Position numbers and translations under genes: made by a program. A stretch of 35,430 nt of DNA, taken from positions 1-35,430 of the forward strand of contig NZ_MRCS01000061.1 of the NCBI RefSeq assembly GCF_002303925.1. The letters are read 5' to 3'. Under the pieces are notes generated by a model. It was not told where the DNA came from and did no database searches. It was given only the letters and a program-made list of their open reading frames with translations. This document shows positions 17,460 to 24,648 of this stretch, piece after piece. The number at the start of each line of letters is the position of its first letter. The stretch's first letter is position 1. This stretch comes from Pseudomonas sp. ACN8 (GTDB lineage: Bacteria; Pseudomonadota; Gammaproteobacteria; Pseudomonadales; Pseudomonadaceae).

Positions 17460-18511
17460 CTCAATCCTGGTGGCTGAACCCGTGCAAGCCGGTCGATACC
17501 CAAGTGGTCGAACAGGCCCAGGCGCGGCAACAGCAACTGACCAAGCCGGCCGGCTCCCTTGGCCAGCTGGAATCGGTGGCGGTGCAACTGGCGGGTTTGC
17601 AGGGGCGGGTCAAGCCGAGTCTGGAGCAGGTGTGGATCGCGATTTTTGCCGGTGACCACGGCGTCGTCGCCGAGGGTGTGTCGGCGTTTCCCCAGGAAGT
17701 GACCGGGCAGATGCTGCTCAACTTCGTCAGCGGTGGTGCCGCGATCAGCGTATTGGCGCGGCAGCTGGGCGCTTCCCTTGAGGTGGTTGACCTTGGCACG
17801 GTCACGCCGTCGCTGAGCCTGCCGGGCGTGCTTCACCTGAACGTCGGCCCGGGCACGGCAAATTTTGTACAGGGACCGGCCATGACCGCGGCCCAGGGGC
17901 AACTCGCCCTGCAGGCCGGCCGTGACAGCGTGCAGCGGGCAATCGCCAGCGGTGTGCAGTTGTTTATCGGTGGCGAAATGGGCATCGGTAATACCACCGC
18001 CGCCAGCGCCCTGGCGTGCGCGCTGCTCGATTGCCCGGTGGTGCATTTGACCGGGCCTGGCACTGGGCTCAGCGCTGATGGTGTCAGCCACAAAGCCCAA
18101 GTGATCGAGCGCGCCCTGGCATTGCATGGCGCGCAGCGTGGCGATGCCTTGCAGACCCTGTTCAACCTCGGCGGTTTTGAGATCGCCGCGCTGGTCGGTG
18201 CCTATCTCGCGTGTGCCCAGGAAGGTGTCGCGGTGCTGGTGGACGGCTTCATTTGCAGTGTCGCGGCGCTGGTGGCGGTGCGTTTGAATCCAGATTGCCG
18301 TCAGTGGTTGTTGTTCGGTCATCGCGGCGCCGAGCCGGGGCATCGTCATGTGCTGGAAACCCTGAAGGCGCAACCCTTGCTCGATCTCGGCCTGCGGCTT
18401 GGCGAAGGCAGTGGCGCGGCAATGGCTGTGCCGCTGCTGCGCCTGGCGTGCGACCTGCACGGGCAGATGGCGACCTTCGCCGAAGCCGCTGTGGCAGATC
18501 GTCCGGCATGA
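17456..18511 (+). CDS. cobT: Nicotinate-nucleotide--dimethylbenzimidazole phosphoribosyltransferase
   Basis: CobT (CobU in the P. denitrificans naming) transfers phosphoribose from nicotinate mononucleotide to DMB to give alpha-ribazole phosphate, and so uses the product of BluB. The 351-residue protein has the LTKPAGSLGQLE N-terminal segment, FAGDHGVVAEGVSAFPQEVT, the GEMGIGNTTAASAL motif and the catalytic Glu317 in LGLRLGEGSGAAMA. Its start overlaps the cobU stop and its stop overlaps the phosphatase start, both as ATGA, so all these genes should be translated together. Confidence 0.97.
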   Translation: MTQSWWLNPCKPVDTQVVEQAQARQQQLTKPAGSLGQLESVAVQLAGLQGRVKPSLEQVWIAIFAGDHGVVAEGVSAFPQEVTGQMLLNFVSGGAAISVLARQLGASLEVVDLGTVTPSLSLPGVLHLNVGPGTANFVQGPAMTAAQGQLALQAGRDSVQRAIASGVQLFIGGEMGIGNTTAASALACALLDCPVVHLTGPGTGLSADGVSHKAQVIERALALHGAQRGDALQTLFNLGGFEIAALVGAYLACAQEGVAVLVDGFICSVAALVAVRLNPDCRQWLLFGHRGAEPGHRHVLETLKAQPLLDLGLRLGEGSGAAMAVPLLRLACDLHGQMATFAEAAVADRPA

Positions 18512-19083
18512 CTTTGCGCCTGGATCTGTTGCGTCACGGTGAAACCGAACTCGGCGGTGGCTTGCGTGGCAGCATCGATGATGCGTTGACCGACACGGGC
18601 TGGGCGCAGATGCGCGCCGCCGTGGTCGGGCAAGGGCCGTGGGATCGGCTGGTCAGTTCGCCGTTGCAGCGTTGTGCGCGATTTGCCGAGGAGCTGGGTG
18701 CGCAATCGGGTGTGCCGGTGCAACTGGATAAAGACCTGCAAGAGTTGCATTTCGGCACCTGGGAAGGGCAGAGCGCGGCGGCGTTGATGGAAACCGACGC
18801 GCAGGCTCTGGGTCTGTTCTGGGCCGATCCTTATTCGTTCACGCCGCCTCAGGGTGAGCCGGTTGCAGAGTTTTCGGCGCGGGTGCTGGCCGCGCTGGAG
18901 CGCTTGCACGCGACCTGTGCCGGTGAGCGCATTTTGCTGATCAGCCACGGTGGAGTGATGCGTCTGTTGCTGGCACAAGCCCGGGGGCTGCCGCGAGAGC
19001 AACTGCTCAACGTTGAGGTTGGGCATGGCGCACTGTTTTCGCTGACGCTGGAGTCTGCTGGCGTATTGAAGGAAGTGCTCTGA
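18508..19083 (+). CDS. Histidine phosphatase, probable alpha-ribazole phosphatase
   Basis: The 191-residue protein belongs to the phosphoglycerate-mutase-like histidine phosphatases: LLRHGETE near the N-terminus with phosphorylated His10, ELHFGTWEGQS, and ISHGGVMRLLL with the second His. Its place between cobT and cobS, with overlaps of four bases and a gap of two, indicates that it removes the phosphate from alpha-ribazole phosphate or from cobalamin 5'-phosphate, the job of CobC in enteric bacteria. That specificity is inferred from context; the phosphatase fold itself is clear. I leave the symbol empty because cobC is already used here for the PLP enzyme. Confidence 0.9.
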   Translation: MTLRLDLLRHGETELGGGLRGSIDDALTDTGWAQMRAAVVGQGPWDRLVSSPLQRCARFAEELGAQSGVPVQLDKDLQELHFGTWEGQSAAALMETDAQALGLFWADPYSFTPPQGEPVAEFSARVLAALERLHATCAGERILLISHGGVMRLLLAQARGLPREQLLNVEVGHGALFSLTLESAGVLKEVL

Positions 19084-19085
19084 CC

Positions 19086-19817
19086 ATGCTGCCATTCTGG
19101 ATCGCCCTGCAATTTCTCAGCAGCCTGCCGATTCGCCTGCCCGGCATGCCTGAGCCCCGGGAATTGGGGCGGTCGCTGCTGTTTTATCCGTTGGTGGGAT
19201 TGCTCTTCGGCGTGATTCTGTGGGTAGTGAACTGGCTGCTGCTTGGAGCGCCGACGTTGCTGCACGCGGCGTTACTGTTGAGCGTGTGGGTACTGCTCAG
19301 CGGTGGGTTGCACCTGGATGGCCTGGCGGACAGTGCCGATGCCTGGCTCGGCGGTTTTGGCGACCGCGAGCGCACGCTGACCATCATGAAAGACCCGCGC
19401 AGCGGGCCGATCGCCGTGGTGACGCTGGTGCTGGTGTTGTTGCTCAAGTTCACCGCGCTGCTGGCGCTGATCGAACAGCCGCATTCGCTGGCATTGATCA
19501 TCGTGCCGTTGATCGGTCGCAGTGCATTGCTCGGCTTGTTCCTGACCACGCCCTATGTGCGCGCCGGTGGCCTGGGCCAGGCATTGGCCGATCATCTTCC
19601 GCGTTCGGCGGGCAAGCAGGTGCTGGCGGTCAGCGCACTGGCCTGTGTGTTGATCGCCGGTTTGAGTGGTGTGGTGGCGCTGGTGTTAGCGGCGCTGGGG
19701 TTTGCCTGGTTGCGCCAGGTGATGCTGCGGCGGCTCGGTGGAACGACGGGCGATACGGCAGGGGCAATGCTGGAGTTGCTGGAAGTTGCAGTGCTGGTAG
19801 GCTTGGCGCTGTTTTAA
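19086..19817 (+). CDS. cobS: Adenosylcobinamide-GDP ribazoletransferase (cobalamin synthase)
   Basis: CobS (CobV in the P. denitrificans naming) joins adenosylcobinamide-GDP to alpha-ribazole or its phosphate, the last assembly step. The 243-residue protein is a polytopic membrane enzyme with roughly six helices. Its signature is WVLLSGGLHLDGLADSADAW with several acidic residues for metal binding, plus MKDPRSGPIAVVTL and, near the end, RLGGTTGDTAGAMLELLE. It begins two bases after the phosphatase stop and is the last gene of the riboswitch-led operon. A separate regulator gene starts 57 bp later. Confidence 0.96.
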   Translation: MLPFWIALQFLSSLPIRLPGMPEPRELGRSLLFYPLVGLLFGVILWVVNWLLLGAPTLLHAALLLSVWVLLSGGLHLDGLADSADAWLGGFGDRERTLTIMKDPRSGPIAVVTLVLVLLLKFTALLALIEQPHSLALIIVPLIGRSALLGLFLTTPYVRAGGLGQALADHLPRSAGKQVLAVSALACVLIAGLSGVVALVLAALGFAWLRQVMLRRLGGTTGDTAGAMLELLEVAVLVGLALF

Positions 19818-19838
19818 CTGTTATTCCGGTTCTGTAAC

Positions 19839-19867
19839 TTGATTTAACCGACTCGCGGGTATATACA
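19839..19867 (+). promoter_or_regulatory. Predicted promoter of the MarR gene
   Basis: TTGATT (19839-19844) and TATACA (19862-19867) are separated by 17 bases, a good sigma-70 arrangement. Transcription would start close to 19874, the A of the ATG, so the mRNA may have little or no leader. Confidence 0.55.
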
Positions 19868-19870
19868 CGC
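19855..19870. promoter_or_regulatory. Operator-like palindrome before the MarR gene
   Basis: GCGGGTATATACACGC is palindromic except for one mismatched pair and covers the predicted -10. It shares the GCGGGTATATAC core with the perfect palindrome before the MFS gene, so it is probably the autoregulatory site of this MarR protein. Confidence 0.7.
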
Positions 19871-19873
19871 ACC

Positions 19874-20278
19874 ATGCTCGATTCCCAATGTTTATGCATC
19901 AACCTGCGCCGCGCCGCCCGTGGCGTCAGCAGGCACTACGACGGCGCTCTCGATGGCTTCGGGATCAACGTTGCGCAGTATTCTTTGCTGTGCAATCTGC
20001 AGCGTCTGGATCAGCCGAGCATCTCGACCCTGGCCGAGGCCATGGGCCTGGATCGCAGCACCCTGGGGCGCAATTTGCGGGTGCTGGAGGGTGATGGCCT
20101 GGTAACGCTGGTCGAGGGCGAGGACATGCGCAACCGCATCGTCCTGTTGACCGATGCCGGGGCAGAGCGCCTCAAGGCTGCCTTGCCGGCCTGGGAAGCC
20201 GCGCAGCAGCGCTTGATCGATCGCCTGGGTGCCGAGAAGCGCGAAACCTTGTTAAAGCTGCTGGATGAACTGGCATGA
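19874..20278 (+). CDS. MarR family transcriptional regulator
   Basis: The protein of 134 residues has the MarR winged-helix layout: an N-terminal dimerisation helix (CINLRRAARGVSRHYDGAL), the recognition helix region LAEAMGLDRSTLGRNLRVLE, the wing VTLVEGEDMRNRIVLLTDAG and a C-terminal dimer helix. Cys6 and Cys8 sit where OhrR-type regulators have their sensing cysteine, so redox sensing is possible but unproven. The ATG at 19874 is the only usable start and has no ribosome site; a palindrome ends three bases before it. The MFS gene follows with a matching palindrome, which indicates local control of both genes. Confidence 0.92.
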   Translation: MLDSQCLCINLRRAARGVSRHYDGALDGFGINVAQYSLLCNLQRLDQPSISTLAEAMGLDRSTLGRNLRVLEGDGLVTLVEGEDMRNRIVLLTDAGAERLKAALPAWEAAQQRLIDRLGAEKRETLLKLLDELA

Positions 20279-20298
20279 TGCCGGTTTTTTCGATCATA

Positions 20299-20316
20299 AG
20301 CGGGTATATACCCGCT
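20299..20316. promoter_or_regulatory. Perfect 18-bp palindrome before the MFS gene
   Basis: AGCGGGTATATACCCGCT is a perfect palindrome lying 14 bases before the MFS start codon and just ahead of its CCGGAG ribosome site. It is very similar to the palindrome before the MarR gene and is the likely binding site of that regulator. The TATATA centre may double as a -10 element. Confidence 0.75.
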
Positions 20317-20330
20317 ACCGGAGAACAACA

Positions 20331-21539
20331 ATGACATCGATGTGGCGTACATGCGGCTGGGTTCTGTTGGGGAGTGCGCTGATCCTTGCGTTGTCGCTGG
20401 GCGTTCGCCATGGTTTCGGGCTGTTTCTGGCACCGATGAGCGCCGAGTTCGGCTGGGGCCGTGAAGTCTTTGCCTTCGCCATCGCTTTGCAGAACCTGAT
20501 CTGGGGCCTCGCTCAGCCGTTCACCGGCGCCCTGGCCGACCGCTTCGGCGCGGCGAAAGTGGTGCTGATCGGTGGCGTCCTGTACGCGGCCGGGCTGATT
20601 TGCATGGGGCTCTCCGACTCGGCAATGACCCTGTCCCTGAGCGCCGGCCTGCTGATCGGCATCGGACTGTCCGGTACGTCGTTCTCGGTGATCCTGGGGG
20701 TGGTCGGCCGCGCGGTGCCGCCGGAAAAGCGCAGCATGGGCATGGGGATCGCCAGTGCGGCCGGTTCGTTCGGCCAGTTCGCGATGTTGCCCGGCACACT
20801 CGGTTTGATTGGTTGGCTTGGCTGGTCCGCGGCGTTGCTGGCGCTGGGCTTGCTGGTGGCGTTGATCGTGCCGCTGGTGAGCATGCTCAAGGACAAGCCG
20901 CTGCCCGTCCTGGGCCACGAACAGACCCTTGGCGAAGCGCTGCGCGAAGCCTGCTCGCATTCCGGATTCTGGCTGCTGGCGTTCGGCTTTTTTGTGTGCG
21001 GATTCCAGGTGGTGTTCATCGGCGTGCACTTGCCGGCCTATCTGGTGGATCAACACCTTCCGGCGACGGTCGGCACCACGGTGCTGGCGCTGATCGGCCT
21101 GTTCAACATCTTCGGCACCTATACCGCCGGATGGCTTGGCGGGCGCATGTCCAAGCCGCGTTTGCTCACCGGTCTGTACTTGCTGCGGGCAGTGGTCATT
21201 GCGTTGTTCCTGTGGGCGCCGGTGACGACTACCACGGCCTACCTGTTCGGTATGGCCATGGGCTTCCTGTGGCTGTCGACGGTGCCGTTGACCAACGGCA
21301 CGGTGGCGACCTTGTTTGGTGTGCGAAACCTGTCCATGCTCGGTGGGATTGTTTTCCTGTTTCACCAGCTCGGTTCGTTTCTGGGTGGCTGGTTGGGCGG
21401 GGTGGTGTATGACCGAACCGGGAGTTATGACTTGATCTGGCAAGTGGCAATTCTCTTGAGCCTGTTGGCCGCTGCCCTCAACTGGCCGGTGCGTGAGCGG
21501 CCGGTTGAGCGTCTGCAATCACAAATGAGTGCGATATGA
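20331..21539 (+). CDS. MFS transporter
   Basis: The 402-residue protein is a 12-helix major facilitator transporter. RHGFGLFLAPMSAEFGWGRE near the N-terminus, the FTGALADRFGAAKV loop between helices 2 and 3, and PEKRSMGMGIASAAGSFGQF are typical of the monocarboxylate/oxalate-like MFS subfamily. The substrate is unknown. The ATG at 20331 is chosen because of the CCGGAG box at 20317-20322 and the position of the first helix. The preceding operator-like palindrome suggests repression by the adjacent MarR protein, which would fit an exporter induced by its substrate. Its stop codon overlaps the start of a 40-codon gene. Confidence 0.92.
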   Translation: MTSMWRTCGWVLLGSALILALSLGVRHGFGLFLAPMSAEFGWGREVFAFAIALQNLIWGLAQPFTGALADRFGAAKVVLIGGVLYAAGLICMGLSDSAMTLSLSAGLLIGIGLSGTSFSVILGVVGRAVPPEKRSMGMGIASAAGSFGQFAMLPGTLGLIGWLGWSAALLALGLLVALIVPLVSMLKDKPLPVLGHEQTLGEALREACSHSGFWLLAFGFFVCGFQVVFIGVHLPAYLVDQHLPATVGTTVLALIGLFNIFGTYTAGWLGGRMSKPRLLTGLYLLRAVVIALFLWAPVTTTTAYLFGMAMGFLWLSTVPLTNGTVATLFGVRNLSMLGGIVFLFHQLGSFLGGWLGGVVYDRTGSYDLIWQVAILLSLLAAALNWPVRERPVERLQSQMSAI

Positions 21540-21658
21540 ACAGTCTTTGGCCGCGGATTGCTGTAGCCGCTGTCTGCGCCTTATTGCTGGCGTTGTCGTG
21601 GTGGGGCTGGCATCAGGGCGGGTTAGCGCTGATGCAGTTGGGCATGGGTGCTTGCTAG
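21536..21658 (+). CDS. Small single-span membrane peptide (40 residues), translationally coupled to the MFS gene
   Basis: The short frame starts in the ATGA that ends the MFS gene and codes for 40 residues: MNSLWPR, a hydrophobic stretch from about residue 8 to 24 (IAVAAVCALLLALSWWGW), then a short tail rich in Gly, Leu and Met ending in GAC. The basic N-terminus followed by one membrane segment predicts a small inner-membrane peptide. I know no named family. Coupling, membrane character and normal codon use support a real gene; it may be a partner or modulator of the transporter. The glutathione-peroxidase-like gene begins 55 bp later. Confidence 0.6.
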   Translation: MNSLWPRIAVAAVCALLLALSWWGWHQGGLALMQLGMGAC

Positions 21659-21713
21659 TGAGCGGTGAGGGCGAGTAACGTCGCTTTTGACGAGTTATCA
21701 AGGATGCACCGAC

Positions 21714-22265
21714 ATGCTGATGCGCTGGATTGCAGTCCCCGCGTTGCTGGCGACGTTTACCGGGTCGGCCTACGCGGCCGAGTGCCCGGAACTGCTGCAG
21801 GGATCACTGCAAAAGCTGCGGGCAAAGGAATCCATCGACCTGTGCCAACGGTATGAAGGTAAGCCGCTGGTGGTGGTCAATACGGCGAGCTTCTGCGGTT
21901 TCGCCCCGCAGTTCAAAAGCCTTGAGGCGCTGAATCAGCGTTACAAAGGACAGGGGCTGGAAGTGCTGGGTGTTCCGTCCAATGACTTCAAGCAGGAGTC
22001 AAAGGATGGCGCCGAGACCGCCAAGGTCTGCTACGTCAACTATGGCGTGACCTTCACCATGACCGAGCCACAGCCGGTACGTGGCGCCGACGCAACCCAT
22101 CTGTTCAAGGTGCTGGCCGAACAGAGCAGTGCGCCAAAATGGAATTTCTACAAATACGTGATCGATCGCAAGGGTAAGGTGATCGCCAACTTTTCCAGCC
22201 TGACCAAACCCGATGATCCCGAGTTCATTGCGGCGGTGGAGCAAGCCCTGGCTTCCGCCCCTTGA
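21714..22265 (+). CDS. Secreted glutathione peroxidase-like protein
   Basis: The 183-residue protein has a thioredoxin-fold glutathione peroxidase domain after a signal peptide (hydrophobic residues 5-20, cleavage near SAYA-A). The peroxidatic cysteine is Cys61 in VNTASFCGFAPQF, and WNF at residues 143-145 supplies two of the usual active-site residues. The conserved PCNQF segment is changed to PSNDF, so Asp91 replaces the active-site Gln. Cys106 in KVCYVNYGV could be the resolving cysteine of a thioredoxin-dependent type. I chose the ATG at 21714 because AAGGA at 21700-21704 precedes it. It probably shares the transcript of the MFS gene and the small peptide. Confidence 0.88.
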   Translation: MLMRWIAVPALLATFTGSAYAAECPELLQGSLQKLRAKESIDLCQRYEGKPLVVVNTASFCGFAPQFKSLEALNQRYKGQGLEVLGVPSNDFKQESKDGAETAKVCYVNYGVTFTMTEPQPVRGADATHLFKVLAEQSSAPKWNFYKYVIDRKGKVIANFSSLTKPDDPEFIAAVEQALASAP

Positions 22266-22271
22266 TCGGTA

Positions 22272-22289
22272 GGTGTGGGTGTAGGTGTA
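22272..22289. repeat. Short GGTGTR hexamer repeat at a REP border
   Basis: GGTGTG, GGTGTA and GGTGTA follow each other directly before the REP copy, a short tandem array that could vary in copy number. Confidence 0.6.
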
Positions 22290-22400
22290 GGAGCGAGCTT
22301 GCTCGCGAAAATCCAAAGGGCGCCGCGTTCATCCAGCAAGCTCCCGTCATCGTTGACGCCCATCGCGAGCATTCGAGCGTCGACCGGCTGCTCCTACAAA
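22284..22400. repeat. Degenerate REP pair after the glutathione peroxidase gene
   Basis: A complete REP copy (GTAGGAGCGAGCTTGCTCGCG, from 22286) is followed by a damaged inverted partner at about 22362-22398 in which the centre is interrupted (GCGAGCATTCGAGCG, later GCTGCTCCTAC). The GTAGGAG ends face outward, as in the pair at 8317-8407. Confidence 0.8.
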
Positions 22401-22434
22401 AGCCCCGCCTCTGTGAAGAGAGCGGGGCTTTTTT
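22398..22434. terminator. Bidirectional rho-independent terminator
   Basis: AAAAGCCCCGC (22398-22408) and GCGGGGCTTTT (22422-22432) form an 11-bp stem with A and T runs on both sides, so it can end transcripts from both strands. It lies between the convergent peroxidase-like gene and the FadL-type gene. Confidence 0.93.
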
Positions 22435-22472
22435 GATTCCGATGGCGAGTTGTTCAGGCTCGCCGGGAATCA

Positions 22473-23744
22473 TCAGAAGCGGTAGGTCGCACCAAGGCCG
22501 AAACCGTTCGCGTAGTTTTCATACTTGGCGTTGTAGGTCTGGCCACGGTCGTTGCTGTTGTTGACCTTGACCGACTCTTCCCGCAGGTACGAATACGCCA
22601 GGTCGATGGTGAGGTTGTCGGTCGGGCTCCAGCCGGCGCCCACGCTGAACGCTTTGCGATCGCCCGTCGGGATGCGTGGGGATCGGTTAACGTTGTTGGT
22701 CGGTGCCTGGTCAACGGAAAGACCGGTACGCAGTACCCATTGCTTGTTCAACTGGTAGGACGCGCCGATGGCGTGAGCCCAGGTGTCGTGCCAGTTCTGT
22801 TCTTCAGTGATGGTGCCGAACTGGCCGTTCAGAGCAGCCGGAACACCTTTGTTTTCAACGGTGATTTCTTTCAGGCGGCTCCAGCGGGTCCAGGTGCTGC
22901 CTGCGTAAAGAGTCCACTTGTCGTCGAGCTGGTGAGTGACCGAGAAGTCCACCGATTCAGGCGTGGTCAGGTCCAGCGACGCGTCGTATTTCTGATTCGG
23001 GTTCTGGCCGATCAGGCCCAGTACGTTGTAGTTGACCTTGGTGCTGCCCTCGAGCTTGTACTTCACTTTCGAGTGGTAGGTCAGGCCGACGCGAGTGCTG
23101 TCGGTGGCTTGAACCAGCACGCCGATGTTGTAGCCCAGCGCGGTGTCGTCACCGGTGATCTTGACCTTGCCGTCCGGCGCGGCCTGGGTGATCGACAGGT
23201 TCGATTCCAGGGTGCCGTCAATGCGGTTGATGGTCGGGCCAAAACCGATGGAAACCTTGTCGTTGAAGGCGTAGCTGACAGTCGGTTGCAGGGTGACGAT
23301 CTTGACTTCGCTCTTGCTGCCGAAGTAGCGACCGGCAAAGCCGTTTTCGTAGTCGGTTACCAGACCGAATGGTGCGTACACGCCCACACCGAAGGCCCAC
23401 TGGTCATCGATTGGCTTGACGTAGTAACCCATAGGCACGGCGATCAACGGGACCATGTCGCCTTTATTGGTGCCGCCGTTCGGGCTGGAGCTGGCATGGC
23501 TGATGTCGGTATGTGCGTCGATCATTGCAAAACCGCCGGTGACTTGTTCGCGCTTGATGCGCGACATGCCGGCAGGGTTGCCAAAAACTGTACTTGCGTC
23601 GTCGGCAGAGGAAGATCGCCCGGCAAAACCCGTACCCATCCCGCTGATGCTTTGTTCGTTAACGGCAAAGCCACTTGCAAAGATCTGGGTGGATGCCATG
23701 GCAACGGCGAGACTGATGGTGGTTTTGAGCATTACTTTTTTCAT
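22473..23744 (-). CDS. FadL/OmpP1/TodX-type outer membrane transporter
   Basis: The 423-residue protein has a signal peptide (MKKVMLK, hydrophobic run, cleavage near IFA-S) and the FadL signature right after it: SGFAVNEQSISGMG, then AGRSSSADDASTVFGNPAGM containing the NPA motif of the plug. It ends in ATYRF, the C-terminal aromatic residue recognised by the Bam machinery. FadL proteins pass hydrophobic molecules such as fatty acids through the outer membrane. By gene order it could be the counterpart of P. aeruginosa PA1288, described as an oxylipin exporter; this is from memory and needs a tree. A CAGGAG ribosome site precedes the ATG. A 7-bp inverted repeat (CGAAAAT/ATTTTCG, 23772-23792) lies in its leader. 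Confidence 0.93.
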   Translation of the reverse strand: MKKVMLKTTISLAVAMASTQIFASGFAVNEQSISGMGTGFAGRSSSADDASTVFGNPAGMSRIKREQVTGGFAMIDAHTDISHASSSPNGGTNKGDMVPLIAVPMGYYVKPIDDQWAFGVGVYAPFGLVTDYENGFAGRYFGSKSEVKIVTLQPTVSYAFNDKVSIGFGPTINRIDGTLESNLSITQAAPDGKVKITGDDTALGYNIGVLVQATDSTRVGLTYHSKVKYKLEGSTKVNYNVLGLIGQNPNQKYDASLDLTTPESVDFSVTHQLDDKWTLYAGSTWTRWSRLKEITVENKGVPAALNGQFGTITEEQNWHDTWAHAIGASYQLNKQWVLRTGLSVDQAPTNNVNRSPRIPTGDRKAFSVGAGWSPTDNLTIDLAYSYLREESVKVNNSNDRGQTYNAKYENYANGFGLGATYRF

Positions 23745-23890
23745 TATTAGAACTCCTGGTGATCACCGGGGCGAAAATTACCAACATTTTCGTCTCGGCG
23801 CCATAGGCTGTATGCCTTGATTTAGAGCGGTTTTGTAGGACAATCCGACCAGATTCGCGGCATGTTGCGCGATCTTTGGATCCAGAGGTG

Positions 23891-24373
23891 TCAGCAGGCT
23901 ACCTGATTCAGCGGTGAAACACAGGTCTGCCAGGCGCAAGTAAAATCACGCAGGCGTCCCTGGGGCTGAAATGTCTGGCGCCAGATTCTGGCCATGCCCA
24001 GCAAATCATCGGGGGCGGGGAGGGGGGTGTTCTGTTCTTCCACCAGCAGCCAGGCGATGGCCGTGGCGTAACGCAAGTTGACGGTCAATTCGAGGTGCGG
24101 TCCACTGAGAAACGCATGCTGGCTGGCCAGGCCGCGGACCAGGCTTGCACGCTCCGGATCAAGGGCCAGGTAGTGGTCCCAAAGGGCCTGGTGGCGGGGC
24201 TCGGCGATGCGGTACAGGCCGTGCCCACGGCGGTCATGCAGGGCGGAGCCAAGGGCGGACTGACTGGCGGCAATGCCCAGCAGCAGGGATTCGGCAGTAG
24301 CGCTATGACGTCCGAGGTAGATCAAGGTCGGACGAATCACATAACGGCACAGTTCGCTGGCAGCGATACCCAT
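23891..24373 (-). CDS. Conserved protein resembling phage structural/lysozyme-like proteins
   Basis: The product of 160 residues resembles, from memory, a family found in phage genomes whose members begin with YVIRPTL..LG, a LLLGTAAQES-like helix, a GLYQIEPATH-like segment and a C-terminal DLRYATAMAR-like part. Here these read YVIRPTLIYLG, LLLGIAASQSALG, GLYRIAEPRH and NLRYATAIAW. The Glu of the ES pair, a candidate catalytic residue if these are lysozyme-like, is replaced (SQS). No other phage gene is near, so it may be a domesticated relic. A GAGGG ribosome site precedes the ATG. There is no signal peptide. The family link is moderately sure, the function unknown. Confidence 0.6.
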   Translation of the reverse strand: MGIAASELCRYVIRPTLIYLGRHSATAESLLLGIAASQSALGSALHDRRGHGLYRIAEPRHQALWDHYLALDPERASLVRGLASQHAFLSGPHLELTVNLRYATAIAWLLVEEQNTPLPAPDDLLGMARIWRQTFQPQGRLRDFTCAWQTCVSPLNQVAC

Positions 24374-24591
24374 AAAACCCTCGAAACCTGAAATGGACGG
24401 CGATACCTGAAAGGGGCTTGGCAGCAGTGAATCGACTCAGGCTCGCCGCAAGCGGGTCAAGCCGCTTGAGTTGAAGTGTAGTGTCATATTCGCGCTGTAA
24501 AGGTCTGTTTTTAAAATATTTCCAGCGACCCGTTATAACCGTTATATCGGATCGTGCTTAGCCGTGATTCGAGGAAGGGGAAATATCGGGT

Positions 24592-24623
24592 AATAAAAAG
24601 CCCCGCTTTTCGGGCAGGGCTTT
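24592..24623 (-). terminator. Rho-independent terminator after the 74-residue gene
   Basis: Read on the minus strand, AAAGCCCTGC (24623-24614) pairs with GCGGGGCTTT (24606-24597) with one mismatch and is followed by a T run and TTA. It lies 26 bp beyond the stop codon of the small gene. Confidence 0.85.
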
Positions 24624-24648
24624 CGGGTTTTTCAGCCTTTCTGGCGTT

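Noticed and set aside
20172..21518. Long minus-strand frame opposite the MFS gene
   Set aside because: It is a shadow of the transporter, with a product dominated by Gln, His and Arg.
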